A stretch of 64,000 nt of DNA, taken from Adiantum capillus-veneris (Eukaryota; Streptophyta; Polypodiopsida; Polypodiales; Pteridaceae). Of this stretch, positions 12,719-24,100 are shown piece by piece. The notes below the pieces were generated by a model. The model was not told the DNA's origin. It did no database searches and was given only the letters and a program-made list of their open reading frames with translations. Location: contig CM043968.1 in NCBI GenBank assembly GCA_014529385.2, positions 8,910,648-8,974,647 on the forward strand, written 5' to 3'. The first letter of the stretch is position 1. Each line of letters opens with the position of its first letter. The position numbers were made by a program, and so were the translations under genes.

Positions 12719-14914
12719 GTTCATGTCATCCTTGACATGGCTATTGAGCTGCTTCTTCAGTGTAGGTTGTCTCTCATCTTGAGAAGAGACTCATATCTTG
12801 CATGTTGAGCTAGTAGCGTCGGGCCGAATATATCTGTGCTGATTGTGAAGAAGGCGGTGTAGCCTAGGCTTCTTCAAAGGTCTGGAGGTGATATGATAGT
12901 AAAAACATGATCCTTTGATACAATGCATGTATCACCTCGTGAGATGGTTGACTAGACAGATCGTATGCACATCTGTATGTATCTTGAAAGAAGAAGATAT
13001 TGTCGGTCGCCTGGCCTGGTTGGAATGTCTCGAAGGCTGCAAGATAGGTCAAGCAAGCCAGTGAAAAATTTGATGGCGCCCATTAGGGTTTTCACCATGT
13101 ATTGCTCACTTATTCTCTCGCCTACCTTCAAGCCTGGCAGCTTCGGGTAATTCAGCCAAGTAGGTTGGCTTCTCTGCAATAGCTCATGGGCCTTCCACGT
13201 CCTCATCCTTGGTAGAGGGCAGAAACTAAGGTTATCTCTGATCGCTTTAGGTGCCTCTACCAAATGGATTAGATATTGTGGATACTTTGTAAGCCATGCT
13301 TTTCTCCACCTGGGCTGAGAGTCTACTATCAGCTTGACCCCTTCAGGTTTGGAGATGTATGCTTTGTACATTGGCACTATTGGCTCCTCTCTGATCCGCT
13401 TGTTGATTGTTGCAGCTTCATATTTCAGCAGAGAATATGGGAGAGAGGGTTGTAGCCGTTCACCCCGAAGGTTGCTGGCGTCTATCTTCTGAATAGTCAT
13501 TGATTTAAAGACCCTCTACTCCCATTCCAAATCTTCTTTGGCTGTGTCTCTGATTTCTGCTTCTATGGCCTTTCGTAGCTTCTCTTCTTCTTCTTGTGTC
13601 AGATCTTGTGGCTCTTGTGAGGGTCCTACAAGGATTTCCTCTTGCATGGTGATGTCCACAAGATCTTCCACATTCTCTATGTCTATTCCATACATGGCTA
13701 CTGGCTCGGTGCTAATCTACTGCTCTTCTGTTTGCTGCTGGCCTTTCAGCTCTTCTATCTGCCTCTGATGTGTCTTCTTCTCCTCTCCCGCTTGCTCTCC
13801 CATGTTTACTAAGAGGTCGTTTAGATAAGCATTTATCTTTTCAGCCTCTTCGAGATTTCTCTTGATGGCTTCTAGCTCATCCTGCATGGCCTTGTGCTCT
13901 TCTTCCAGTCGGTTTTGCATTACTATAGAGCCCTCAGTCAACATCAACCTTTGTTTTTTCTCTAATGTCAACTCCTTTTGGAGCTCTTTCATTTGTTCTT
14001 CATAAAAATGACTCTTTGAAGTGGTGCCAGGCGAGCTAGTAGCTTTGACTCTGGCAGGAGATGCCTGCAGCCTTTGGATGGTTTGATCTTTTACTTTCAG
14101 CTGGTCTTTTAGCTCGATGACCTCATCCTGGCTCGCCTCATGCTCTATCTCTGCCTTCTCTTTGGCATTCCTCAAGGCTTCCACCTCCTTGGATTCTTTA
14201 GCAAGTTGTAGGGTTAGGTTGTCCATTTCCCTTTCTGCATCTGTCAATGACTTGTTGATTTTTATGTATTCTTCTTCAGCTCTTTGAAGTCTTTGATCTG
14301 CTGCTTGATTTTCTCGTTCCATCTCCTGGCATCTTAGTAATGCCATGGCCTTAGTCTACTTTTCCTTAGTTTACTGCAGCTCAGCTTCTTTTTCTATATG
14401 CTCTTGGCTTTGTCTTTGTAGTGTGTCTACTTCAGATTTGATCAAAACTTCATTGGCTTTGAGATTGTCAATCTCACTTTCCATGGCCAATGATCTTGCC
14501 CTGAGCCCGGTCAGCTTGTGCATCACACATCCCAGTCATTGGTAGGTGGTTGTAGGTCCACTGTATGAGTGGCCATCTCTTTTAGTTCCACTAACCGCAG
14601 GCTCTGCATTTGTTCTTTGGGCCTTGTGCTTGCCAACTCAAATGCCACTGTAGCTACCTCTTCTCTTGAATATCCTGCAGCTAGTAGATCAAGGAATGTT
14701 CTAAATTATTTTCTTATGGATCTATCTTTTCCTCTTTTTGTTCATCATCTTCTTTCTGCTCTTGCTCTTGGCTCTTTTCTTGCTTAGAACCTTCTTGTCT
14801 CTCCTCCTTTTGTTGGGTTTGTGGAGGGATAATAGGAGGTGGTGATGGCGGTGGGATGGACTCCCTGCTTGATGGTGGAGTTGTCAACTTTTTCTTGAAG
14901 TCCCTGTCCGCCTT

Positions 14915-14919
<5 letters not shown>

Positions 14920-14986
<67 letters not shown>

Positions 14987-14991
14987 CATTC
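14920..14991. repeat. (CT)n expansion inside the coiled-coil ORF
   Basis: About 36 CT dinucleotides encode an (Arg-Glu)n run on the minus strand. The homologous place in element B (about 51955-51967) has only about six. The tract lies in frame just before the Lys-rich KADRDFKKKL motif, so it is an expansion inside a protein-coding region. Confidence 0.92.
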
Positions 14992-15141
14992 CTACTCTTC
15001 TAGCAGTTGCCGTCGTACTTCATCCACTTCTTCTTCTGTAAATGGGACATTTGGGATATTTTCTATTGTAGCGTCGAGGATTTTGAAGTTCTTGATGTAA
15101 TCTTCAAATCTGTCTCTATGCACCCTTCGAGATGATCCCGA

Positions 15142-15150
15142 CATTGCCTC
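15142..15150. repeat. 9-bp target duplication, left copy
   Basis: CATTGCCTC, repeated exactly at 28061-28069. Collapsing the two copies gives a sequence that aligns without a gap to element B at about 52077-52103, so these are the edges of an insertion. Nine bases is the length typical of Mutator-like transposons. Confidence 0.88.
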
Positions 15151-15754
15151 GAGGAATCTCAAATCTCGAGCGAGATTTTCTGAGCAATCCGTAAAACGAG
15201 CAAGACTAGCCAAGACACACTATACAAACAACCACAAATTTCTCACAGAAAAAACCCCTTGAACAAGGGTTTGGTAGAAATTTTCCTTTGATGGGCTAAA
15301 ACAATTGGAACCCATACAATGGCGTGTTGATATTCCTCTTCTTGAAACTAGTTTCCCTCAGATACTAGAAGCTCATTTCTACCACCATTGATCCTAGTTG
15401 GGAATAGTGGCACCATGATTCCAATGGATATAAATCTCCTATTCCTACCTCCCTACATGTAGGACCACGAGACTTACATTAAAAGAGTAAGGTTGTTGCC
15501 ACTCAAACAAATGTCACGAATAAGGAGAGTCTGGGAGCTTGAGCTTCTCTTCACTTTTTCTTCTTCTTCTCCTCCTCTCTCTTGCTCTACCTCAATTTAT
15601 TGTGGGTTGATGTACAATAACATACTATGTATTTTAAGTTACTATAGAGAAAACAGTGGAAACTTGAAAATAATTATATTATTGTAATGAGGCTATTCTT
15701 TTGAGAAAATCCACATCATGGTATATCACACCACTATAGGTAGCCTTCTATATT

Positions 15755-16361
15755 GGGGGGGGGGGAGGGGGAGTTAGTGGTGTTGCCAAAGGTGGTGGCG
15801 ACAAACGTGTCAAGGGAGGTGGTAATGGTGGGGGATTATAAAGAGTGCTTTGATAGAAGAGTACGCAAGGTTGATAAATCTATGACCAATTTTCTTATGA
15901 CAACTTTGTCCACATCTAGTTCTCTTTCGCCTACCCATATCAATAGAAACCTAGGTTTAGTGTAATTCCCCCTACAAATTTTGAGATTCATCTTCAAAAC
16001 TCAAAGTAGAAGGTGAATAAACCTACACACTTTAGAGAAATTTAGTGTAAAAAGGGGGGGGGGGGGGGGGGGAGGGGGAGTTAGTGGTGTTGCCAAAGGT
16101 GGTGGCAACAAACGTGTCAAGGGAGGTGGTAATGGTGGGGGATTATAAAGAGTTCTTTGATAGAAGAGTACGCAAGGTTGATAAATCTATGACCAATTTT
16201 TTTATGACAACTTTGTCCACATCTAGTTCTCTTTCACCTACCCATATCAATAGAAACCTAGGTTTAGTGTAATTCCACCTACAAATTTTGAGATTCATCT
16301 TCAAAACTCAAAGTAGAAGGTGAATAAACCTACACACTTTAGAGAAATTTAGTGTAAAAAC
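15755..16361. repeat. 307-bp tandem duplication with G-runs
   Basis: GAGTTAGTGGTGTTGCCAAA occurs at 15771 and again at 16078, and the sequences run in parallel for about 300 bp, each copy preceded by a run of G (15755-15765 and 16054-16072). Short reading frames of 60-70 codons within them are unlikely to be genes. Flanking 15151-15754 and 16362-17080 show no recognisable gene. Confidence 0.9.
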
Positions 16362-17195
16362 CTTCTCTTAAATTTTCCATGTTTATATGAGCACAGCCAA
16401 AAGTTCCTAGACTACTTAGGGTTCCTAGTCTACTGAGTTGTCCATCAATATGCCTCGACCCAGATTACTCACCCAACGTGTGATGCCCCTATGCTGTATG
16501 CACTTCTTAGAGCCATGGTGTATGATTGTCATTGTACTCCTTTGAAATGCTTTTCCTCATGCGCTTAGCCCTCTATTTTTGTTTGTACTCTATCTATTGT
16601 TTGGGAGTTGTACATCCATCAATGCCTCATAACAATTCAAATGGATGGTAGTCTAGCATTGCATCTATCCTCTTGCAGAATGATGTGGCACAAGCCTCGG
16701 TCCTTAGCACCCCATAAGGTAACCCCCTCCAAAGGGTAACTGGGAGGTTGGTTGTGCTACAACAAACAACATTGTGCCATGTTGAGACAACTGTGTTGAC
16801 TAGGAAAGGTAAATCTCAGGGTCCCTAATCATTTACAAATTTGGTTTTGAAGGAATAGGAAACTCAAAATAGATGAGGCAAGAAGGTCCTCAAGTTTAAT
16901 CATCGTCATTTTCAACAACTATATAGTATAAACAAAACCCTTCAAAAAATCTCTTTGAAAGAGATGTGAACTCTTTCACATACGGGCAGGGACTAGTGCT
17001 CGAAAAAAACTTTGTTCTGAAAACTTGGCAAACCTACCTATAAGAATTTTAGTGGTAAATTGACTAAATCTAAAGATTTTTACACCAAATGACGTTAAAT
17101 TTCTCTAAATTTTGTAGGTTTTCTCACTTTCAAATTTAAAATTTAGAGGTAAATCTCAAAATTTGGAGATGTGATTACACTAAACCTAGGTTTTT
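15945..17195. repeat. Diverged inverted repeat pair with CCTAGGTTTAGTGTAAT arms
   Basis: The arm AACCTAGGTTTAGTGTAAT through AAATTTAGTGTAAAAA at about 15952-16060 (and its tandem copy at 16256-16361) recurs in inverse orientation at about 17080-17195, ending ATTACACTAAACCTAGGTTT. The arms are about 110 bp long and diverged. They could be the ends of a small non-autonomous DNA element of about 0.95-1.25 kb, but I could not confirm a target duplication. Confidence 0.6.
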
Positions 17196-17307
17196 TTTCA
17201 ACCCTTCCCCTTCTCTTTCTCTCTCCTCACTCTCTCTCAATATCGTTAAAAAACAGTCTCTTAAAGAGCCACGCCAGTGTGGACTTTTTTTTTATAGAGA
17301 TGGAGGG

Positions 17308-17425
<118 letters not shown>

Positions 17426-17987
17426 GAGGAGGAGGGGATCGTATATGGGTGAGGGAAGGCTGGAAGGGAAGAGGTTGAGGGGGCGGAGATCGTGCATGTT
17501 GTAGGATCAACATATCTGTGCTGATGTGAATCACGCGGCCTTGTACTCTGTCACAAGTAGAGCTCCTGCATGTTGACGCAGACCGACCTAATCTCTTGTC
17601 GCACCATCATTTTTGGTGTTGCGGCTTGAGTAGGTTTTTTCCAACCCTACTAAGCATACAGTGTGAAGAATCGTGGTGGTTGTTGGACTTAGCAAGGCAA
17701 GGGAGGGAGAGCACGTGGTTCTGCGAGGCAAGAGTTCAAAACTTCTATTGGGGACAGGTAGAGGTAGAAAAAGGAGACCTCCGGAGAGGCACAACTGCTA
17801 AATCACACTTCTCTCTCTCCACGTTAAAACTGTCTTCTTCTTCTTCTTTTTCCCTTTGGAAAGAACATAAAAGACATAGTATCAGTCTCGACAACAATAA
17901 CCAATAGTCAAAGAAAGAGAGGGGGGAAAATTGCAAAATGAAAACCCTTTTAGGTTTGCAATAGTCATGCTTTCAAGTGTAAAGCAA

Positions 17988-18150
17988 AAACTGTATCTCA
18001 TTACACAAGCTCAAAGGTTCAAGGTTTCTATTTAAGTACTAACGAGTCACAATCTTGCTATGTCGCTCAAAACTGTATCTCATTACACAAGCTCAAAGGT
18101 CCAAGGTTTCTATTTAAGTACTAACGAGTCATAGCTCTTAGCTAAATCTT
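17988..18150. repeat. 80-bp tandem duplication next to the eL19 pseudogene
   Basis: AACTGTATCTCATTACACAA occurs at 17991 and 18071, and the two copies run on through CTATTTAAGTACTAACGAGTC. It lies just downstream of the pseudogene's stop codon (minus strand), where a 3' UTR would be, and no poly(A) tract is visible. Confidence 0.88.
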
Positions 18151-18160
18151 GCTATGTCTC

Positions 18161-18780
18161 TCACTTCTTGGACTTCTTGGTGGCCTCAGGGGCAGTTGTA
18201 GGGATGGCTGGTGCTTCTTTAGTGCTCAATCCCTATGCCAAGCACTCTTCCCTCTTGGCACTTTTTCACTCGGCCCTGATAGCTTTTCCCTTAGCTCTAT
18301 AGGCTTCAAACTGATTAGACAGTGTCTTCTCATGAGCCTTCTCAGTTTTAGACTTGTGAATACTCTCCATGAGCACGCACTTATTTTGAACACGTTACCC
18401 TTGACCTTCATATACATATCATGGTACATATGCTTGTCAATCTTCTTAGCTTCCCGGTACTTTCTCAGCAACCGGTGAAGCACTCACATCCGCCTCAACC
18501 AGAGAAATTTAGAGGGTAGCCTGGCCTCCCTGGTACCCTGCCTCTTACCATATCCTGAATGACGGCCATTTTTTTTAGCCTCCAAAGCACGCTTTGCTCT
18601 TGCCCGCGAGTGTATCCTGGTTGGTTTTCGAATCAGAAAGCCATCCTTGACCAGCTTTCTGATATTTTGCCATGAATTGGCCATAGAGATTTCATTGAAC
18701 TCATTGGGATCGAGCCAGACCTTGCGCTTCCCACACTCTAGCATGCTAGCCGTGAGGCTCTTCTGCAGCTTGAGAGACAC
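18161..18780 (-). pseudogene. RPL19: 60S ribosomal protein eL19 (RPL19) intronless pseudogene
   Basis: The minus-strand frame reads [20 protein letters not shown] from the start and later [18 protein letters not shown], unmistakable eL19, a large-subunit ribosomal protein. The homology runs to a basic end (EATKKSKK and stop at 18161-18163), so essentially the full length is present without introns. It is dead: the start is GTG (18778-18780), a TGA lies at codon 99 (18484-18486, expected Arg), an extra base shifts the frame after GNVFK, and further stops follow. A telo-box-like AAACCCTAA (plus strand, about 18802), common near plant ribosomal protein gene starts, is retained upstream. Lack of introns suggests an RNA-derived copy, possibly made before capture by the surrounding insertion. 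Confidence 0.93.
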
Positions 18781-19017
18781 CGTTGTCGCCCACTCTCACG
18801 AAACCCTAATGGGACGAATATGGCGATGGGGACAAATCTGAAGACAAAGCTCCTAGCTGCTTCTTGAGAACCTGCTTGTGGAGAAGATCGAACAATTTTT
18901 GTATGAGAGCAATTGAGCAATGCAAAGTGGTTTTTTTTATTTTATTCACTTGGTAGCTTTTCGCGGGGAGTTTTTTTTAGAGCTTTTCATGGTAATGATG
19001 TTTCTAAAATCTAAATC

Positions 19018-19022
19018 TAATG
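19018..19022. repeat. 5-bp target duplication of the Copia element (left)
   Basis: TAATG, repeated exactly at 24768-24772 after the outermost LTR. It marks the element's true limits and shows that the tandem third LTR is part of the inserted unit or arose afterwards inside it. Confidence 0.93.
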
Positions 19023-19214
19023 TGTTGGGGTATAAAGCCCAATGTGGTCGCCCAGGTAAGTGGGCGGGCCGCCATGTATGTACACATATTCTTTTGTAAA
19101 AACCTAATAAGAACTCACTATGCTCTACACATTACAGTAGAGCGAGTTCACCATATCCTCGTGCTCTTCTTCTCGCACTCTCTCTCGCGTCGCACTTCCG
19201 CTCGTACTCCTTCA
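19023..19214 (+). mobile_element. Copia 5' LTR (192 bp)
   Basis: Begins TGTTGGGG and ends CCTTCA. A TATAAAG lies only eight bases inside the LTR, and the LTR is unusually short. It differs from the other two copies mainly at the base after CCGCCA (T here, A and G there). Confidence 0.95.
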
Positions 19215-19216
19215 AC

Positions 19217-19228
19217 TGGTATCAGAGC
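19217..19228 (+). promoter_or_regulatory. Copia primer-binding site (initiator tRNA-Met)
   Basis: TGGTATCAGAGC two bases after the LTR end. The leader from here to the gag start at 20313 is about 1.1 kb and I recognise no coding content in it. Confidence 0.95.
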
Positions 19229-20312
19229 TCATATCGAGGCTCGGGGTAGCACTACAGGAGGCTAGAGTCACCAGCTCAGATTGGAGTGAAATTCGACAAG
19301 CGAAGACACGGCCCCAAATCCTGTGGGGAAGCCAGAAGGGCTGGGTGTTCTCAGAATTTCATTCTGAGGTTATCTCGGCCACCGTTCAGCTTCGACAAAG
19401 GTCTGCGCAGGCCATTTTCGACTACGTGGTCTTGGCGGGTGCATATCCGACTCTGCAAATTTGGGGTTTTCGGACTACGACTGCAGGTGCTGAGGATATT
19501 GACACTCCCAGAGTGTTGATTTGTGGCTGTCTACACATCGAAGGATGGCTCACAGTTCTTGGAGGCGTGTCACATACGACACGGGCGCATCTACACACAG
19601 ACTGTAGGCGACATCCACTAGCTCATCAGGTAGCTTGTGTTTGCTGCTTGATATTCTAGATTTCATCTTGACATTGCAGGTACTTCCACATGGGATGTAT
19701 TGTCAGAGATGATGTATGTCTGTTGAGGGTTTGCTGGCTGTGAGTCACGCAGCAAACAACCGCCGCAGCGGTTACAGCATACAGTGGGAAATTTGTGGAT
19801 GTATGACTTTGTGGGAAGTCTATGTACTGTCAGATTTACTGCAACCTTTGTTGAGGGTCGAGTGAGGTTTTATTGAGCTGGGGGATTCTCGAATGTTGAG
19901 ATCCTTTCGGTGATACAGGTCTTGGAGCGATCCCTCGAGCACCCTTAGATAGGCAGCTAGGATGTATTGACTGTGAGTTAGACAGTTGGGATTGCATCTT
20001 TGCTTTACTTCCGTTGAGGCATTGTCGTAGTCTATGCTTATAGGACAGTGACAGGACAATGAGAGACAGTACAGGTGCAGGACAGGTTTACCCGCAGCTT
20101 ACAGTGTCAGAGAGACAGTGTTTTTTGAGCTATTTTTGGTCTGTTTTTTGAGTATACCAGAGCCATTTTACAAAGGAGACTCTGCCGAAATTTATGCAGA
20201 ATCTGAAGCTTTCTTGGTTCATTTTACAGGTTGATATTGGTTCAGAGGTCAGTTTACAGGGGAAACTCTGCCGAATTTTTCCCAGGAAAGTAAACCACTG
20301 TGAAGCGTAGCT

Positions 20313-21092
20313 ATGGCTGGATCACAGGACACTGCTCTTTACAATATCAAGAAGCTGGATGGAACCAATTTCCCATTGTGGAAGAAGCAGATTTGGCACG
20401 TGTTGGTACAAAAGAAGCAGATAAAACCTATAAAGCTCAAGGGGATAAAACCAGAAGATATGGACGAAGATGAATGGAGTGAAATGGATGAATTGGCACT
20501 TTCTACCATTATGCTGACTTTGGCAGAAAGCGTTTACTTCAATGTAGCAGACGAGATGTCGGCTTATCAAGCATGGTTAAAGCTGAGTGATCTTTATGAT
20601 AAGCAGAGTGCAGCTTCACAGGTATACTGGCTTAAGAAGCTTGTTGACTTGAAGATGAAAGAAGGGACACCTATGTCCAATCATCTGAATGAATTCAACA
20701 CAATCTACAGTCAGTTGTCAGCTCAAGGTGTCAAGTTTGATGAACCTGTTAGAGCTATGTTCCTGTTGATCACATTGCCGAAAAGTTGGGACACTTTTCG
20801 CACAGCTTTGAGTAATTCTGCACCTCCAGATGGTTTGAACATAGCAGGTGTAGAAGGAAGTCTGCTTACTGAAGAAACCAATAGAAAGACAATGGACAAA
20901 GGCAAAGGAACAGCCTTAGTTGTCAGGGGAAGGACCAAAGAAAAGTACAAAGGTGGAAAGAGGAATCAGTCTCGTAGCAAGTCCCGCAGTGCTAAAGGCA
21001 AGAGTGACATAGAATGCTACCATTGTGGCAAGAAGGGTCACATGAAAAGAGACTGCAAGATGGAAAGCAGAAAAAGGCAAAGAGAAAGCTGA
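20313..21092 (+). CDS. Copia Gag polyprotein part (259 aa)
   Basis: Gag packages the element RNA in virus-like particles in the cytoplasm. The start is MAGSQDTALYNIKKLDGTNF, with the plant Copia pattern LDGTNFPLWK near residues 15-25, then the UBN2-like helical capsid region to about residue 190. A basic Arg/Lys/Ser-rich stretch (about 200-230) and one CCHC zinc knuckle, CYHCGKKGHMKRDC (about residues 234-247, C-x2-C-x4-H-x4-C), follow. The frame ends at 21092, but the +1 frame from 21061 is open into pol and continues the expected basic sequence. Copia elements normally have one joined ORF, so this is either a one-base indel in GCAGAAAAAGGC or a frameshift site; an indel is likelier. Confidence 0.93.
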   Translation: MAGSQDTALYNIKKLDGTNFPLWKKQIWHVLVQKKQIKPIKLKGIKPEDMDEDEWSEMDELALSTIMLTLAESVYFNVADEMSAYQAWLKLSDLYDKQSAASQVYWLKKLVDLKMKEGTPMSNHLNEFNTIYSQLSAQGVKFDEPVRAMFLLITLPKSWDTFRTALSNSAPPDGLNIAGVEGSLLTEETNRKTMDKGKGTALVVRGRTKEKYKGGKRNQSRSKSRSAKGKSDIECYHCGKKGHMKRDCKMESRKRQRES

Positions 21093-21120
21093 AGACCATG
21101 GTGAGAAGAACAAGTCCTCA

Positions 21121-24100
21121 GTGAAGATTCAAGAAATAAATGTGACAAACACTGTTGCAGAGGATGACAGTCTAGTGTCAGGAGACATCTACTTCTTGAA
21201 GAATACAATGGACTCAGCTCTTCTTACAGCATCTGATGGAAATGCACTGAGTGACTGGATTATAGACTCAGGGGCATCACTTCATGTGTCTCCAAACAAG
21301 GAGTGGTTTACCTCTTATGTGACCACTAAAGATCATGTTCGGCTAGGCAATGGGCAGACATGTGAGATCTTAGGTGTTGGAGATGTTCAATTGAAGTTTC
21401 AGAATGGCTCTTCTTTCACGCTGAAGAATGTGAGACATGTTCCCGCAATTACAAAGAGCTTGATCAGCACAGGTTTACTTGATGATGCTGGCTACGTCAC
21501 CACTTTTGGACAGAACATGTGGAAGATATCCAAGGGTTCTATGACAGTAGCACATGGAGTAAAGTCTGGAGGACTTTACATGATTTATGTATCAAATGTC
21601 TCTAAAAATGTAATCAATGTAACCGAGCAGCCGAACGTTTCTTTGTGGCATAGCCGGTTAGGACATATGTCCAAGAAGGGAATGGAAATCTTGTCTCGTT
21701 CTGGTTATTTGCCTGGCTTTTCATTTAATGATTTTGAATTCTGTGAACATTGTCTGTATGGTAAGCAAACACAGGAGCCACATAAGCATAGAAGCAGTAG
21801 AAGAGATACACAGTTGGCACTTGTTCATAGTGATTTGTGTGGACCTATGCCTAACCTATCTCTAGGGGGAGCTTCTTACTTTATGACATTTATAGATGAT
21901 TACTCGAGGAAAGTATGGGTTTACTTTCTCAAGCACAAGGATGAAGCGTTTAGTGTTTTCAAAACGTTTGTGACACTTGTGGAGAATCAGAGTGGCAAGA
22001 AGCTTAAATGCTTACGCACTGACAATGGTGGAGAGTATGTTTCAAAGGCCTTTCAGGACTTTTGTGAGTCAAAAGGTATAAAACGTGAACTTACTGCTCC
22101 TTACAATCCTCCTCAAAATGGTGTTGCTGAGAGGATGAATAGGACCATACAAGAGAAGGTCAGAAGTATGTTGTCTAATGCACAATTGCCAAATGGGTTT
22201 TGGGCTGAAGCTGTATCAACAGCTGTTCATCTTGTAAATAGATCTCCTAGCAAGGTTTTGCAGAAGGATTCAGTGCCAGAGATGGTATGGTCAGGCAAAA
22301 TGCCCTCATACAAGCATCTCAGAGTCTTTGGCTGTGAGGCATATACTCACGTTCCAAAGGAATTTAGGAACAAACTTGAGCCAAAGAGTAGAAAGTGCAT
22401 CTTTCTAGGCTATGGTAATTCTGGTGAGATGGGGTACAGACTTTGGGATCCCGAATCCAGAAAGGTTGTCCGCAGCAATGATGTTCACTTTAATGAATCC
22501 AAATATCATTCTAAACCAGAGAGGGTTGAGGAGATTAGAAGAGTTGTCTTCCAAGAAGATGGACCTGCACGTGCAAGACAAAATGTCAGGGCTCAAGAGG
22601 AGCAAGGACAGGATAGAGTGGAACCACAGGTTGTGGCTGAGCCTGAGCCACCTATTGTGCGTAGATCTGGACGTGTCACGCGACCTCCTGATAGGTTTGT
22701 TCCATCTATGAACTATGTCATGTTGACTGATTGCAATGAGCCTTCATGTTACAAGGAAGCAGTGCAAATGAAGGACTCCGGGAATTGGCAATTGGCCATG
22801 CAGTCAGAGATGACAACTCTGCATAAAAACAAGACATGGAAGCTAGTTAAATTACCACAGGGCAAAAAGGCTCTACCTTGTAAATGGGTTTACAGGTATA
22901 AGATCACCGCTCATGATAGTCAGCCAAAGTACAAAGCAAGGCTTGTTGCCAAGGGCTTTAAGCAAGAACAAGGCATTGACTTTGATGAAGTCTTCTCTCC
23001 GGTGGTCAAGATGACTACATTGAGATGCTTTCTTGCATTGGTTGCCATATTAGGTTTGGTGTTGCACCAAATGGATGTCAAGACAGCGTTCTTGCATGGT
23101 GATTTAGATGTGGAAATTTACATGCAGCAGCCAGAAGGGTTTGTTGAGAAAGGCAAGGAAGATTGGGTATGCCAATTGTTAAAGAGTCTTTATGGCTTAA
23201 AACAATCACCGAGGGCATGGTACCATAAATTCCACAAGTTTATGCTTTCTCAAGGCTACAAACGTAGTGAGTTCGATCACTGTCTATATACAAAGAAGGC
23301 TAAGGATGGTAGTTGGATAATCCTTATTTTGTATGTGGATGACATGTTGATTGCTAGCAAGCACTTGGAAGAAATTTCAGCTTTGAAGTCAAAGATGGCA
23401 AAATTGTTTGACATGAAAGACATGGGTGAGGCAAGTCATATACTTGGTATGCGCATTGAGAGAGACAGATCAAGGAAGTTGATTTGGTTATCTCAAACAG
23501 AGTATATTGACAAGGTTTTGCAACGTTTCAATATGGAGAAGGGAAAGGCATTGAGTGTTCCATTGCCACCATATGTGAAACTTAGCAAACAAGATTGTCC
23601 TGTGTCTGAGGAAGAACAGGCTGAAATGGATAAGATTCCATATGCGTTTGCAGTGGGTAGTTTGATGTATGCAATGATTGCTACTCGCCCAGACATTGCA
23701 TTTGCAGTGGGAGTAGTAAGTCGATACATGTCAAACCCAGGCAAGAAACATTGGGAGGCAGTGAAAGGAATATTGAGATACCTGAAAGCTACAAAGAGTA
23801 TGTGTATATGCTATGGGAGTCAGGAGCTAAGTGTAAAGGGTTTTACAGACTCAGATTATGCAGGTGACTTAGACAAACGAAGGTCTACGTCAGGGTATGT
23901 CTTTACATTGGCTGGTGGAGCAGTATCATGGCGTTCTAGATTACAAGATTGTGTTACTCAGTCTACTACAGAGGCTGAATATGTTGCAGCATCAGAGGCA
24001 TGCAAAGAATCAATTTGGCTTAATCGACTAGTAACAGATTTGGGAATCAAAGAAGAGATGCCTTTGTTATATTGTGATAGTCAAAGTGCTATACAATTGG

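Larger units (their letters stand above)
12864..15150 (-). pseudogene. Element A coiled-coil ORF (env position), C-terminal half
   Basis: Broken coding sequence, homologous to 49763-52080 of element B. From its N-terminal side it holds a segment ending DEVRRQLLEE, an (Arg-Glu)n run from a microsatellite, a Pro-rich linker (PPPSPPP), and a long Glu/Lys/Gln-rich coiled coil (about 13717-14346, for example ELQKELTLEKKQRLM). A globular C-terminal region at 12864-13500 has WLNYPKLPGLKVGERIS and FFQDTYRCAYDLSSQPS. Stops and frameshifts separate the parts. The ORF lies between the palindrome array and the polypurine tract, where Athila-type elements may have an env-like ORF, but I see no membrane segment. 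The function is unknown. The N-terminal half is at 28070-36848, split off by the insertions. Confidence 0.78.
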
